Source: Flavobacteriaceae bacterium UBA4439 (GTDB lineage: Bacteria > Bacteroidota > Bacteroidia > Flavobacteriales > Flavobacteriaceae). From it: a stretch of DNA of 18,837 bases. The position numbers were made by a program, and so were the translations under genes. The notes under the pieces are model-generated. The model searched no databases, was not told the DNA's origin, and worked only from the letters and a program-made list of their open reading frames with translations. The stretch spans positions 1 through 18,837 of the forward strand of contig DGPN01000024.1 of the NCBI GenBank assembly GCA_002390455.1, given 5' to 3'. Shown piece by piece: positions 8,616 to 15,394 of this stretch; the stretch's first letter is position 1, and every line of letters begins with the position of its first letter.

Positions 8616-8705
8616 CTATTTTTTCTTGTGGCGGTTGGCTCTTCTACGCTTCTTTCTTTTGTGCGTGGCTACCTTATGCCGTTTTCTTTTTTTACCGCTT
8701 GGCAT
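8616..8705 (-). CDS. 29-aa very basic bS22/AURKAIP1-COX24-like protein
   Basis: A 29-residue protein, MPSGKKRKRHKVATHKRKKR followed by RRANRHKKK, in which about two thirds of residues are Lys, Arg or His. I recognise this as a near-invariant Bacteroidetes small protein. The arrangement of basic residues resembles the short bacterial proteins of the AURKAIP1/COX24 domain group (bS22 in actinobacterial small subunits), so an rRNA-binding role is likely. The family link rests on my recall of the pattern. It starts 35 bases after the HU stop and precedes RNase E/G on the same strand, in a group of nucleic-acid-binding genes. The ATG is unambiguous and the stop is TAG. Confidence 0.82.
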   Translation of the reverse strand: MPSGKKRKRHKVATHKRKKRRRANRHKKK

Positions 8706-8740
8706 AGTTCAAATTTAATTTTGAATTTATAATTGATTTT

Positions 8741-9031
8741 TTAAGCAACTTCTACCTTCGATTTTACACCGTTCGTAAAGACCTTTGCAGGCTTGAAGGC
8801 AGGAATGTTATGCGCTGGAATATTTACGGCTACGTTCTTGGAAATATTTCTACCTGTTTTTTCAGCTCTGGTTTTGATGATAAAACTTCCGAACCCACGT
8901 AAATAAACGTTTTCTCCACTTTCTAATGAATTTTTTATTTCTTTCATAAAGCTTTCAACAGTGGCTTGTACGTCAGTTTTGTCAATCCCTAGCTGATCGG
9001 ATATATTGTTGACAACATCAGCTTTAGTCAT
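8741..9031 (-). CDS. hup: HU-family DNA-binding protein
   Basis: Dimeric nucleoid protein that bends DNA with little sequence preference. The 96 residues match HU: an N-terminal helical part (MTKADVVNNISDQLGIDKTD), the conserved LRGFGSFIIKTR strand, and the DNA-binding arm (GRNISKNVAVNIPAHNIPAFKPAK) with the Pro that intercalates into DNA. A short tail GVKSKVEVA follows. An IHF-like member cannot be excluded, but the sequence reads as HU. It is transcribed divergently from mutY, and has its own -7 box at 9070-9077. Confidence 0.95.
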   Translation of the reverse strand: MTKADVVNNISDQLGIDKTDVQATVESFMKEIKNSLESGENVYLRGFGSFIIKTRAEKTGRNISKNVAVNIPAHNIPAFKPAKVFTNGVKSKVEVA

Positions 9032-9069
9032 ATTTTAATGGTATTACTAATTAGTTATTTAAAGGCTTG

Positions 9070-9077
9070 CAAATATA
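9070..9077 (-). promoter_or_regulatory. Candidate -7 promoter box of the HU gene
   Basis: On the minus strand this reads TATATTTG, an exact match to TAnnTTTG and identical to the box before atpD, including the following C. It is 38 bases before the HU start codon. Confidence 0.55.
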
Positions 9078-9113
9078 AAAATTAAAATGATAATTCGTTC
9101 AGTCCTACCTTTT

Positions 9114-9121
9114 TATCTTTG
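9114..9121 (+). promoter_or_regulatory. Candidate -7 promoter box of mutY
   Basis: TATCTTTG matches TAnnTTTG and lies 38 bases before the mutY start. Together with the opposite box at 9070-9077 it makes the 128-base HU-mutY interval a divergent promoter region. Confidence 0.5.
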
Positions 9122-9159
9122 TTATTGCTTTTTTTAACATTTATCATTTAACGCCATTA

Positions 9160-10206
9160 ATGAGCTTCCATAAAAAATTGTTAGACTGGTATAAAGAAAA
9201 CCGCCGAGCTTTTCCCTGGCGTGAAAATACTGAACCCTACAATGTTTGGTTGTCTGAGATCATCCTACAGCAGACAAGAGCAGCCCAAGGGCTTCCTTAT
9301 TACGAGTCTTTTATTTCCAACTTCCCTAAAGTAGAGCAATTGGCTGCAGCCAAGGAAGATCATGTGATGAAGCTTTGGCAGGGACTGGGCTACTACTCTA
9401 GGGCTAGAAATCTCCATGCCACGGCCAAAATCATCAGCGATCAATACCAAGGCCGTTTTCCCACTGATTTCGTTCAAATTAAAGCCCTCAAGGGGGTAGG
9501 AGATTACACCGCCAGTGCCATAGCCTCGATTTGTTTTGATCAAGAGCAAGCGGTTGTAGATGGAAACGTATATCGGGTATTGTCGAGAATTTTTGGCATG
9601 GATCATCCCATAGATGGCTCTGCTGCGCACAAAATTTTCAAGGAAAAAGCACAAGATTTGATGAAAGGCGCTCCTCCGGGTGATTTTAATCAGGCGATGA
9701 TGGAATTTGGAGCCCTTCAGTGTGTTCCCAAAAAACCCAATTGCCAAGATTGTATTTTTAAAAAAGAATGTGTGGCTTTCCAACAAGCAAAGGTGAGTTT
9801 ACTCCCCATCAAAGTCAAAAAAGTAAAAGTAAAAAATCGCTACCTCCATTATTTTGTGTTGATCGATGAATCCAAAAATACCCTATTGCAAAAAAGAGAG
9901 GGAAAGGGAATCTGGCAAAACCTTTATCAATTTCCCTTGATCGAAACATTTGTCAAGCAAAAGCATTATCAAGATGATCAGCTTGAGTCACTTATGGCCA
10001 AACACCGGATTACCTCTGATTTTGAGATTGAAAAATGGAATGATCAGCCGATTTTTCACAAGCTTACTCATCAACATTTGGAAATTAATTTTTGGATTGT
10101 CAATCTGCGAGAGGGAACTAATTTAGATACTTCAATCAGTCAGATTCAGGATTATCCCATGCCCAAGGTGCTACAAAATTTTAGAGATAAATTTTTTATC
10201 AACTGA
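9160..10206 (+). CDS. mutY: A/G-specific adenine DNA glycosylase MutY
   Basis: Removes adenine mispaired with 8-oxoguanine or guanine in base excision repair. In 348 residues (350 in E. coli) the N-terminal helix-hairpin-helix glycosylase domain has the catalytic Glu33 in LSEIILQQT, the hairpin LKGVGDYTASAI near 110-121 and the catalytic Asp134 in VVDGNVYRVLSR. The [4Fe-4S] cluster ligands are Cys188, Cys195, Cys198 and Cys204, spaced C-x6-C-x2-C-x5-C. The C-terminal NUDIX-like domain (about 225-348) reads the 8-oxoG side and contains LQKREGKGIWQNLYQFPL. It is the first gene of the mutY-ssb-gldE-gldD set. Confidence 0.97.
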   Translation: MSFHKKLLDWYKENRRAFPWRENTEPYNVWLSEIILQQTRAAQGLPYYESFISNFPKVEQLAAAKEDHVMKLWQGLGYYSRARNLHATAKIISDQYQGRFPTDFVQIKALKGVGDYTASAIASICFDQEQAVVDGNVYRVLSRIFGMDHPIDGSAAHKIFKEKAQDLMKGAPPGDFNQAMMEFGALQCVPKKPNCQDCIFKKECVAFQQAKVSLLPIKVKKVKVKNRYLHYFVLIDESKNTLLQKREGKGIWQNLYQFPLIETFVKQKHYQDDQLESLMAKHRITSDFEIEKWNDQPIFHKLTHQHLEINFWIVNLREGTNLDTSISQIQDYPMPKVLQNFRDKFFIN

Positions 10207-10217
10207 TTGTGATTGAT

Positions 10218-10225
10218 TACATTTG
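10218..10225 (+). promoter_or_regulatory. Candidate -7 promoter box of ssb
   Basis: TACATTTG matches TAnnTTTG and lies 27 bases before the ssb start in the 46-base gap after mutY. It suggests ssb-gldE-gldD can be transcribed apart from mutY. Confidence 0.45.
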
Positions 10226-10252
10226 ATAGAGTAATCCGTAAAATCTTCTATC

Positions 10253-10675
10253 ATGAATGGTACATTAAACAAAGTTATGTTAATTGGCCACCTCGGGGAT
10301 GATGTAAAAATGCATTATTTCGATGGTGGAGGTTGCATCGGAAGATTTCCACTTGCAACTAACGAAGTCTATACCAACAAAACCTCTGGAGAAAAAGTAA
10401 CCAATACCGACTGGCACAATGTGGTGGTTCGAAACAAGGCTGCGGAGATTTGTGAGAAATACCTTAGTAAAGGGGACAAAATCTACATAGAAGGTAGAAT
10501 TAAAACCAGAAAGTGGCAAGATCAGGATCAAAAAGATCGCTATACCACAGAAGTCAATGTGGATGAATTTACCTTTTTGACCACCAAAAAGAATGATGCA
10601 ACTGGGCAAAATCCTGACTCATCGGCACCGCCGGCTGTAGAGGACAATCCCCCGGAAAGCGACCTTCCATTTTAA
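10253..10675 (+). CDS. ssb: Single-stranded DNA-binding protein
   Basis: Coats single-stranded DNA in replication, recombination and repair. The 140 residues hold one OB-fold (about 1-108: NKVMLIGHLGDDVKM, FPLATNEVY, DWHNVVVRNKAAEICEKYLSKGDKIYIEGR, KWQDQ), then a short disordered acidic-Pro linker. The end is the protein-interaction tip PPESDLPF, whose DxPF ending binds partner repair proteins. The Trp and aromatic residues that stack on DNA are present. gldE follows after 16 bases. Confidence 0.97.
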   Translation: MNGTLNKVMLIGHLGDDVKMHYFDGGGCIGRFPLATNEVYTNKTSGEKVTNTDWHNVVVRNKAAEICEKYLSKGDKIYIEGRIKTRKWQDQDQKDRYTTEVNVDEFTFLTTKKNDATGQNPDSSAPPAVEDNPPESDLPF

Positions 10676-10691
10676 TCAAAGTAAAAATTAA

Positions 10692-12008
10692 TTGGATCCT
10701 GACCCTTTAAGTTTTTTAATTATTTTTCTAGATGTTCAGGGGTCGATGTTGATCCAGTTCATTTTACTCATATTGCTACTGATCACCTCAGGACTGGTTT
10801 CTGGTGCTGAGGTGGCTTTCTTTTCTTTGACCAAAGAACAATTGGATTCAGAGGAGGATAAAAAGTCTCGCCAAATGGATATCGTTCAAAAGATGCTCCT
10901 TAAACCCAAAAGGCTTTTGGCCACCATCCTGATTACCAATAACTTTATCAATATTGCCATAGTATTGCTCTTTGCCTCTCTGGGAGAGAATCTCTTTAGT
11001 CAGATTGAAAACCCGTTGGTGGTTCTCCTGATTGAAATAGGGGTAATTACCTTTTTAATTCTCTTTTTTGGAGAGATTCTACCCAAGGTTTACGCCAACA
11101 GAAACGCCATGACATTCTCCAAAGCAGTGGCCTTTCCCATTTATACGATCGATCGATATTTTTTGTTTTTTCTGACCATCCCCATGAGTAAAATCACCCG
11201 TTTTATGGAGTCGCGTTTGGCGCAAAAGAACAGTGAATTTTCGATTGACAAACTGTCTCAAGCCTTGGAGTTGACTGGTGAGGAGGAAACCACCAAGGAG
11301 GAGCATAAAATTCTGCAGGGAATCGTAAATTTTGGAAATACGGACACCAAACAAATCATGTGTCCCCGTATTGATGTTTTTGCCCTATCGGAGGATATGG
11401 ATATGGAAACCATCATACCGCTTATCTTGGAAAAAGGATTTTCCAGAGTTCCTGTTTATGGGGAAAATATTGATAGCGTTATAGGAATCCTCTACACCAA
11501 AGATTTACTACCTCATTTTGAAGAGTCTAATTTTGAATGGAATAAGCTTTTAAAACCTGTATTTTACGTGCCAGAAAACAAAAAATTGGATGATCTTCTA
11601 AAAGAATTTCAACAGAAAAAAATTCACTTGGCAGTGGTGGTCGATGAGTATGGCGGCACTTCGGGGGTGATCACTTTGGAGGATGTAATTGAGGAAATTG
11701 TAGGGGATATCAGCGACGAGTTTGACGATGATGAATTGATCTATTCCAAGTTAGACGATTTTACCTTTGTTTTTGACGCCAAGATCAATCTTAAAGATTT
11801 TTACAAAGTCATAGATTTAGAAGAAGAAGAAATTTTTGAAAAAGACAAGGGAGAGTCGGAATCCATTGCGGGTTTTGTACTTGAGATCGCTCAGGCTTTT
11901 CCCAAAGTGGGTCAAGTCATTCAATACGAAGGATACCAGTTTGTCATAGAATCTGTAGATCGAAAGCGGATCAAAAGAATCAAGGTCATTTTACCTAGTT
12001 CACCATGA
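10692..12008 (+). CDS. gldE: Gliding-associated CNNM/CorC-type membrane protein GldE
   Basis: Inner-membrane protein of the CNNM/CorC (DUF21-CBS-CorC_HlyC) family; in gliding flavobacteria it lies beside gldD and can substitute partly for it. Order in 438 residues: an N-terminal DUF21 domain with three to four membrane segments (about 20-40, 70-95, 100-125, 145-165) including LVSGAEVAFFSL; a CBS pair (about 215-340; TKQIMCPRIDVFAL, FSRVPVYG, HLAVVVDEYGGTSGVITLEDVIEEIVGDI); and a CorC_HlyC domain to the end. The start is a TTG giving (M)DPDPLSF; I recall flavobacterial GldE proteins beginning MDPDP, which supports it over the ATG 18 codons later. The gene overlaps gldD by four bases (ATGA), so translation is coupled. 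Confidence 0.92.
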   Translation: MDPDPLSFLIIFLDVQGSMLIQFILLILLLITSGLVSGAEVAFFSLTKEQLDSEEDKKSRQMDIVQKMLLKPKRLLATILITNNFINIAIVLLFASLGENLFSQIENPLVVLLIEIGVITFLILFFGEILPKVYANRNAMTFSKAVAFPIYTIDRYFLFFLTIPMSKITRFMESRLAQKNSEFSIDKLSQALELTGEEETTKEEHKILQGIVNFGNTDTKQIMCPRIDVFALSEDMDMETIIPLILEKGFSRVPVYGENIDSVIGILYTKDLLPHFEESNFEWNKLLKPVFYVPENKKLDDLLKEFQQKKIHLAVVVDEYGGTSGVITLEDVIEEIVGDISDEFDDDELIYSKLDDFTFVFDAKINLKDFYKVIDLEEEEIFEKDKGESESIAGFVLEIAQAFPKVGQVIQYEGYQFVIESVDRKRIKRIKVILPSSP

Positions 12009-12571
12009 GAATAGCAAAATGTGCCAAGTTTTTTTTATGGAGCTGCTCATTCTTGTTGATGGGTTGCGAAAGCGTCCAACAACCTAAACCCAAAGCACAA
12101 CTGCGCCTCCAATACCCAGAACCTAACTTCAAGAAGGTGCCCGATGCTTATCCTTTTGATTTTGAATACAACGATTGGGCACAGTTGAAAGGCGTAACCA
12201 AAACAGCTCCGGATTTGTACTATCCCAAAATGAAAGCTACATTGTATTTGTCCTATGTAGGGATAGAAAACAATATAGATTCTTTGTTAAACGACGCCTA
12301 CCAGCTTCCGGGCAAACACATGATCAAGGCGGAGGAAATCCCCGAAAGGGTCTTTATGGCTCCCGAGAAAAGGGTTTATGGGACACTATTTACGGTGGTG
12401 GGGAACGCCGCCTCCCAGTTGCAATTTTTCCTTACCGATTCCACCGATCACTTTTTGATTGGTTCTCTCTATTTTTACTCACGACCCAACTACGATTCTA
12501 TCATGCCTGCCGCCAAGTATATAGAGCGAGACGTGGTTCACTTGATGGAAAGCTTGCGCTGGAAAAATTAG
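12005..12571 (+). CDS. gldD: Gliding motility lipoprotein GldD
   Basis: Lipoprotein required for gliding motility in Flavobacterium johnsoniae and, in that system, for type IX secretion functions. In 188 residues there is a lipoprotein signal ending in the lipobox LMGC (Cys21), then the family stretch LRLQYPEPNFKKVPDAYPFDFEYNDWA, a repetitive-looking middle and FYSRPNYDSIMPAAKYIERDVVHLMESLRW near the end. Met at -2 of the lipobox is slightly unusual. It overlaps gldE by four bases. The 3' end overlaps the convergent HMA lipoprotein by four bases and there is no visible terminator between them. Confidence 0.94.
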   Translation: MRIAKCAKFFLWSCSFLLMGCESVQQPKPKAQLRLQYPEPNFKKVPDAYPFDFEYNDWAQLKGVTKTAPDLYYPKMKATLYLSYVGIENNIDSLLNDAYQLPGKHMIKAEEIPERVFMAPEKRVYGTLFTVVGNAASQLQFFLTDSTDHFLIGSLYFYSRPNYDSIMPAAKYIERDVVHLMESLRWKN

Positions 12572-12933
12572 TCCAATAGTTCGAAATCCGTAACCTTATA
12601 AGCGTCACCCGTATTGAGAACGACTTGGGTCACTTCACTTGGATTTAGAACTTTGGCATCAAATATTAGGGTCGCTTTTTTGGTTTCAAAATCTACTTTG
12701 GCCTCTTTGATACCCGCAGTTTTGTTGAGATTTTTTTCAATGACCGCCGCACAACCCATAGCACATACCATCCCTTCGATACTCATGGCCATGGGCTGGG
12801 CTTCTTGGAAGCTGACTTCAACCATCTCTACAGCAGTTGTCTCAACTGTAACGGTTTTTGGAGCTTGATTGTTTTTACAGGCGGAAAAAATCAGTAGTCC
12901 GATAATTAGCGAAAGAAGTTGTGTTTTTTTCAT
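12568..12933 (-). CDS. Small lipoprotein with heavy-metal-associated (HMA) domain
   Basis: Probable envelope copper or other soft-metal-binding protein of 121 residues. It has a lipoprotein signal with lipobox FSAC (Cys19), a short Thr/Val/Glu-rich linker, then an HMA ferredoxin-like fold (about 47-118): MAMSIEGMVCAMGCAAVIEKNL, GIKEAKVDFETKKATLIFD and a last helix and strand. The metal loop is GM-V-C57-A-M-G-C61, that is CxxxC with one extra residue compared with the usual GMTCxxC. The following AAVIEKNL helix is standard. No P-type ATPase or metal regulator is adjacent. It converges on gldD with a four-base overlap. Metal identity cannot be told. Confidence 0.85.
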   Translation of the reverse strand: MKKTQLLSLIIGLLIFSACKNNQAPKTVTVETTAVEMVEVSFQEAQPMAMSIEGMVCAMGCAAVIEKNLNKTAGIKEAKVDFETKKATLIFDAKVLNPSEVTQVVLNTGDAYKVTDFELLD

Positions 12934-12974
12934 GGGATAAAGATAATATTAATTAAGAAGATGGGGATGTGGGC

Positions 12975-13094
12975 TTATTGAATCTGTGTTTTATCGATTA
13001 ATTTCCTAAGTTGTTCTTTAGCTCCTTGTCCAGGAGGATTAGCATTTCTATTTTTAATAACGGTTAGAATATCAGTAGTAAGCGAGGTACAAGC
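12975..13094 (-). pseudogene. Orphan C-terminal coding remnant
   Basis: A minus-strand reading frame of 39 codons ending in TAA has the look of a real protein tail: TDILTVIKNRNANPPGQG, then AKEQLRKLIDKTQIQ. It has no start codon of its own; TAA and TAG precede it at 13095-13100, directly beside the motif at 13114-13130. I read it as the end of a gene cut off by insertion of the adjacent restriction-modification unit. I do not recognise the parent family. Chance open sequence is the alternative, but the balanced residue make-up argues against it. Confidence 0.45.
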
Positions 13095-13113
13095 CTATTA
13101 ATTCATATCTTTT

Positions 13114-13130
13114 GTTGTAGCCAGTATATT
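13114..13130 (-). repeat. Cassette-end motif copy A
   Basis: Minus strand: AATATACTGGCTACAAC. It shares ATATACTG, followed by CAAC, with the copy at 14877-14897, and the ATATAC...GTTG/CAAC layout with the one at 15395-15415. It begins within the stop codon region of the restriction nuclease gene. Confidence 0.4.
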
Positions 13131-13866
13131 ATCTTTTCTTTCCTGAATTATATTCAACCAGCTTGTTCCAATTAATATCTCCGTTTTCGTTACAGAAGTC
13201 CTGAATGAACTCTTTTGTAAATTGATTTATCATCCTTGAATATGATTTTTGAAATTCATCATTTCGCTCCTTGGCTTTATGTCCAAGAGGTTCAACTATT
13301 TCTGTGTATAAATCTTTATCTCCTGAAACAAATTCCCAAAATTCTTGCCCACAATATTTGAAATAGTCTCCCTTGTCAGGATTGTTATCTATACCATAGC
13401 AACAACCATTTACCGATACTACGACCAATTTCGAATTGCTTGTTCTCAAAGTTCGTTATGCTGTTTTAAAGTCTGATTTCATTTTTGAGATTTGACTACT
13501 ATTTCCCCAATTTGGGCCAGATTTTATATTCACGATATAACGAATATTGTCCTTGTCAAATTCAAGGTCTATATTGGGGATTCCTGATTTCCAACCGTTA
13601 TATACTCTCTGATTTATGAATATAGCCAGTCCCTCTAACCAGTCTCCAAAAATGGTTTCTTCAGCTGAAGATATGAAAGCATCGGCAATTCCCTGAACAA
13701 TTTCACTTGCTGTTAGAATATGCTTTGCTTTGAATAAGTACGGATTCTTCTTTTTAAGAACAGTTTTAAGTTTGAGGTGGTCAAGTCTTTCAATTCTCTT
13801 TTGGTGGAATACTCCTATATTGTCTTCTACGTATTTAGTTATGTCCTTTAAGTTTAGCTGTTTCAT
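13129..13866 (-). pseudogene. PmeII-like type II restriction endonuclease, interrupted by a TAA
   Basis: The partner nuclease of the methyltransferase upstream. Two reading frames, in the same phase, join into one protein of about 245 residues broken only by a TAA at 13456-13458 (codon 137). The N-terminal part has a probable PD-(D/E)xK site: IDLEF (Asp100, Glu102) and IVNIKSGPNWGNSSQ (Lys115). After the stop the sequence resumes as RTLRTSNSKL, VVSVNGCCYGIDNNPDKGDY, YCGQEFWEFVSGD and EPLGHKAKERNDEF, all typical of PmeII-family enzymes as I recall them. One base change (AAA or CAA to TAA) would explain the break. No frameshift is seen. The ATG at 13866 is preferred over one nine codons upstream; it overlaps the methyltransferase by 32 bases. 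The break probably abolishes cleavage; a TTG three codons after it could restart the tail only. Confidence 0.82.
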
Positions 13867-14704
13867 ATATTTCTTCAGGTTCAAAAAGTACAAGTTTCTT
13901 TTTGTCTATTTGTTCTTGTACCATATCGTAGTATTCTTGTTTTATTTCTATTCCAATTGAATTTCTGCTCATTCTTTGAGCCACAAAATTCGTTGTTCCC
14001 GAACCAGTAAATGGGTCAAGTACAGTATCCCCAGTTTGAGTGAATAACTTTATGAACCACTCGGGAAGTGCTTCTGGGAATGCGGCACTATGATTTTTAT
14101 TATTGCATTCGGTAGCAAGGTGCAAAACGTTTGTAGGGTATGACTTGTCTCGATTCACCCAATTAGAAATTTTCTTTCCAAATCCACTACCAACTTTCGA
14201 TTCGTCTCTTGTCATATCCGTATCACTTAGGTTTTTCAAACGTGATTTAGCCCAATCTCCCATAGGTACCATTACTTCTTCTTGGTACATATTGAATTTC
14301 TTGTGCTTGTTGAAATGCAATAGTCTTTCCCAGGAATCACGAAAGCGATTCGGCCATTTGCCAGGATAACTATTTTTTTTATGCCATATGTATTCTTCTG
14401 TCCAAAGCCAACCTTGTTTCTGTATTTCCAAAATTAGCTCCATAACGTATGTGCTTCTCTCTCCGCTTACAACTCGCTCCTTTATATTCAAGACAAACGA
14501 ACCAGTTGGTTTTAATACCCGTAACAGTTCTTCTGAAATAGGTAAAAACCATTCAACATATTTTGTTGGGTGTATTCCACCATATGTACTTTTTCTCTGG
14601 TCGGCATAGGGTGGAGAAGTAAATATTAAGTCTAAGGAATTTTCAGGCATACCCTTCAAGACTTCTTTACAATCACCTAATCTTATGTCTGTGTTAATTT
14701 CCAT
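13835..14704 (-). CDS. Type II DNA methyltransferase, beta class (probable N4-cytosine)
   Basis: Transfers methyl from S-adenosylmethionine to an exocyclic amino group in the recognition site. The 289 residues carry the catalytic motif IV TSPPY (Ser30-Tyr33) near the N-terminus and the AdoMet motif I DPFTGSGTT (230-238) near the C-terminus: the permuted order of the beta class. Ser in SPPY rather than Asp in DPPY favours N4-methylcytosine, but N6-adenine is not excluded. The middle (about 100-220; WHKKNSYPGKWPNRFRDSWERLLHF) is the likely target-recognition part. The frame is intact and all core motifs are present. Its end overlaps the start of the broken nuclease by 32 bases, so the pair is a restriction-modification operon whose modification half survives. 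The recognition sequence cannot be read from the protein. Confidence 0.9.
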   Translation of the reverse strand: MEINTDIRLGDCKEVLKGMPENSLDLIFTSPPYADQRKSTYGGIHPTKYVEWFLPISEELLRVLKPTGSFVLNIKERVVSGERSTYVMELILEIQKQGWLWTEEYIWHKKNSYPGKWPNRFRDSWERLLHFNKHKKFNMYQEEVMVPMGDWAKSRLKNLSDTDMTRDESKVGSGFGKKISNWVNRDKSYPTNVLHLATECNNKNHSAAFPEALPEWFIKLFTQTGDTVLDPFTGSGTTNFVAQRMSRNSIGIEIKQEYYDMVQEQIDKKKLVLFEPEEIYETAKLKGHN

Positions 14705-14760
14705 TTATTTTCCTGCTAATTTATTTAGTAAATATCGTATTTTTTCAGGACTTCATTTTT

Positions 14761-14898
14761 AGTTGGTCTACGTTTTGGATATGAGCTGTGGCGTGTCCCG
14801 GCACGGAACTCGCCTGATAAAAACCGGTTTTGGAAAATCCACAGGATTTTCCAAGTGAAGACAGATCAAGCCATAGCTTATATACTGTGTTGCCAACT
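14761..14898. repeat. Palindrome-rich, GC-richer segment bounded by AGTTGG/CCAACT
   Basis: The 172-base gap between the methyltransferase and the membrane gene is mostly this segment. It starts AGTTGG (14761-14766) and ends with the inverse CCAACT (14893-14898). Inside are a small CGTG-TCCCGG-CACG hairpin (14792-14805), the perfect palindrome AAAACCGGTTTT (14820-14831) and, sharing a T with it, a perfect 10-pair hairpin TGGAAAATCC-ACA-GGATTTTCCA (14831-14853). It is visibly richer in G and C than its neighbours. It looks like a dispersed structured repeat or recombination site, not a gene, although several frames are open through part of it. Confidence 0.55.
14877..14897 (+). repeat. Cassette-end motif copy B
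   Basis: Plus strand: CTTATATACTGTGTTGCCAAC. It is inverted relative to copies A and C. It contains the stop codon of the small membrane protein gene, whose last residues (SWQHSI) are therefore encoded by the motif. Confidence 0.45.
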
Positions 14899-15372
14899 GG
14901 CTTTTTTATCCATTATTTTGTTCAGTTCAGTTTCTTTTGGAGTTCCGATTAGAATTTTTTTTCCATTCTGGAGTTCAATCGCTAAACCCTTATTTCCTTT
15001 TGTGTTATATACAGTTCCGTATTTTGTCCAAAGTCGGATTCCCCAACCACCAACAAATCCATAATTCACGATTTCAGCCTTTCTTACTTCTTTCCAATTT
15101 ACTCGCTTTTTAACGAAAGGGAAGAAGTTCATTCTAATTTCATTTTGGTCAATTTCGGTTTTCAGTCGCATAAACCCGAACATAGCTATTAAACCAAAAA
15201 TGAATACGCAAAAAATTATAAGTCCGAAGTCAGACATAGGTTTATCTCCAAATTTTTCTCCGAGAATTAATTGTTTATAAATCCCGAAAATCGGTAAAAT
15301 TCCGATTCCGATTAAAATCAGCCAAAGCCACCATTGGGTGATTTTTTGTTTTTCTTTAAATTCGATTTTCAT
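14878..15372 (-). CDS. Small two-TM membrane protein with a PH-like cytoplasmic part
   Basis: A 164-residue protein I do not recognise by name. It has a basic N-terminus, two membrane segments (about residues 13-33, rich in Trp/Leu/Ile, and 47-68), then a soluble strand-rich part (about 70-155: MRLKTEIDQNEIRMNFFPF, KRVNWKEVRKAEIVNYG, LAIELQNGKKILIGTPKETE). The layout of two helices followed by a domain with W-x-E-I/V-type strands and a final GT.KP.EL helix resembles bacterial PH-like (YdbT/bPH) membrane proteins. The last residues, ASWQHSI, come from the repeat motif overlapping the stop, so the natural end may have been replaced. It sits between two inverted motif copies as a cassette of about 540 bases. 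No partner gene points to a role. Confidence 0.75.
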   Translation of the reverse strand: MKIEFKEKQKITQWWLWLILIGIGILPIFGIYKQLILGEKFGDKPMSDFGLIIFCVFIFGLIAMFGFMRLKTEIDQNEIRMNFFPFVKKRVNWKEVRKAEIVNYGFVGGWGIRLWTKYGTVYNTKGNKGLAIELQNGKKILIGTPKETELNKIMDKKASWQHSI

Positions 15373-15394
15373 ATTGCTCGCGTTTTTCAGTTTG

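Noticed and set aside
9265..9786. Minus-strand frame of 173 codons opposite mutY.
   Set aside because: Shadow of mutY, which has all catalytic and cluster residues; the antisense product shows no family features.
12175..12579. Plus-strand frame of 134 codons overlapping gldD in another phase.
   Set aside because: gldD in the other phase has a lipoprotein signal and family pattern; this frame is rich in Arg/Gly with no motif.
14755..14860. Open minus-strand frames across the palindromic segment (for example one ending VDQLKMKS).
   Set aside because: Two or three frames are open at once because of higher GC, and none has a start with a leader. The palindromes explain the sequence better.
14761..14898. 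Classical integron attC site.
   Set aside because: The overall inverted layout is similar, but the core sites do not match RYYYAAC/GTTRRRY and no integrase is in the window.
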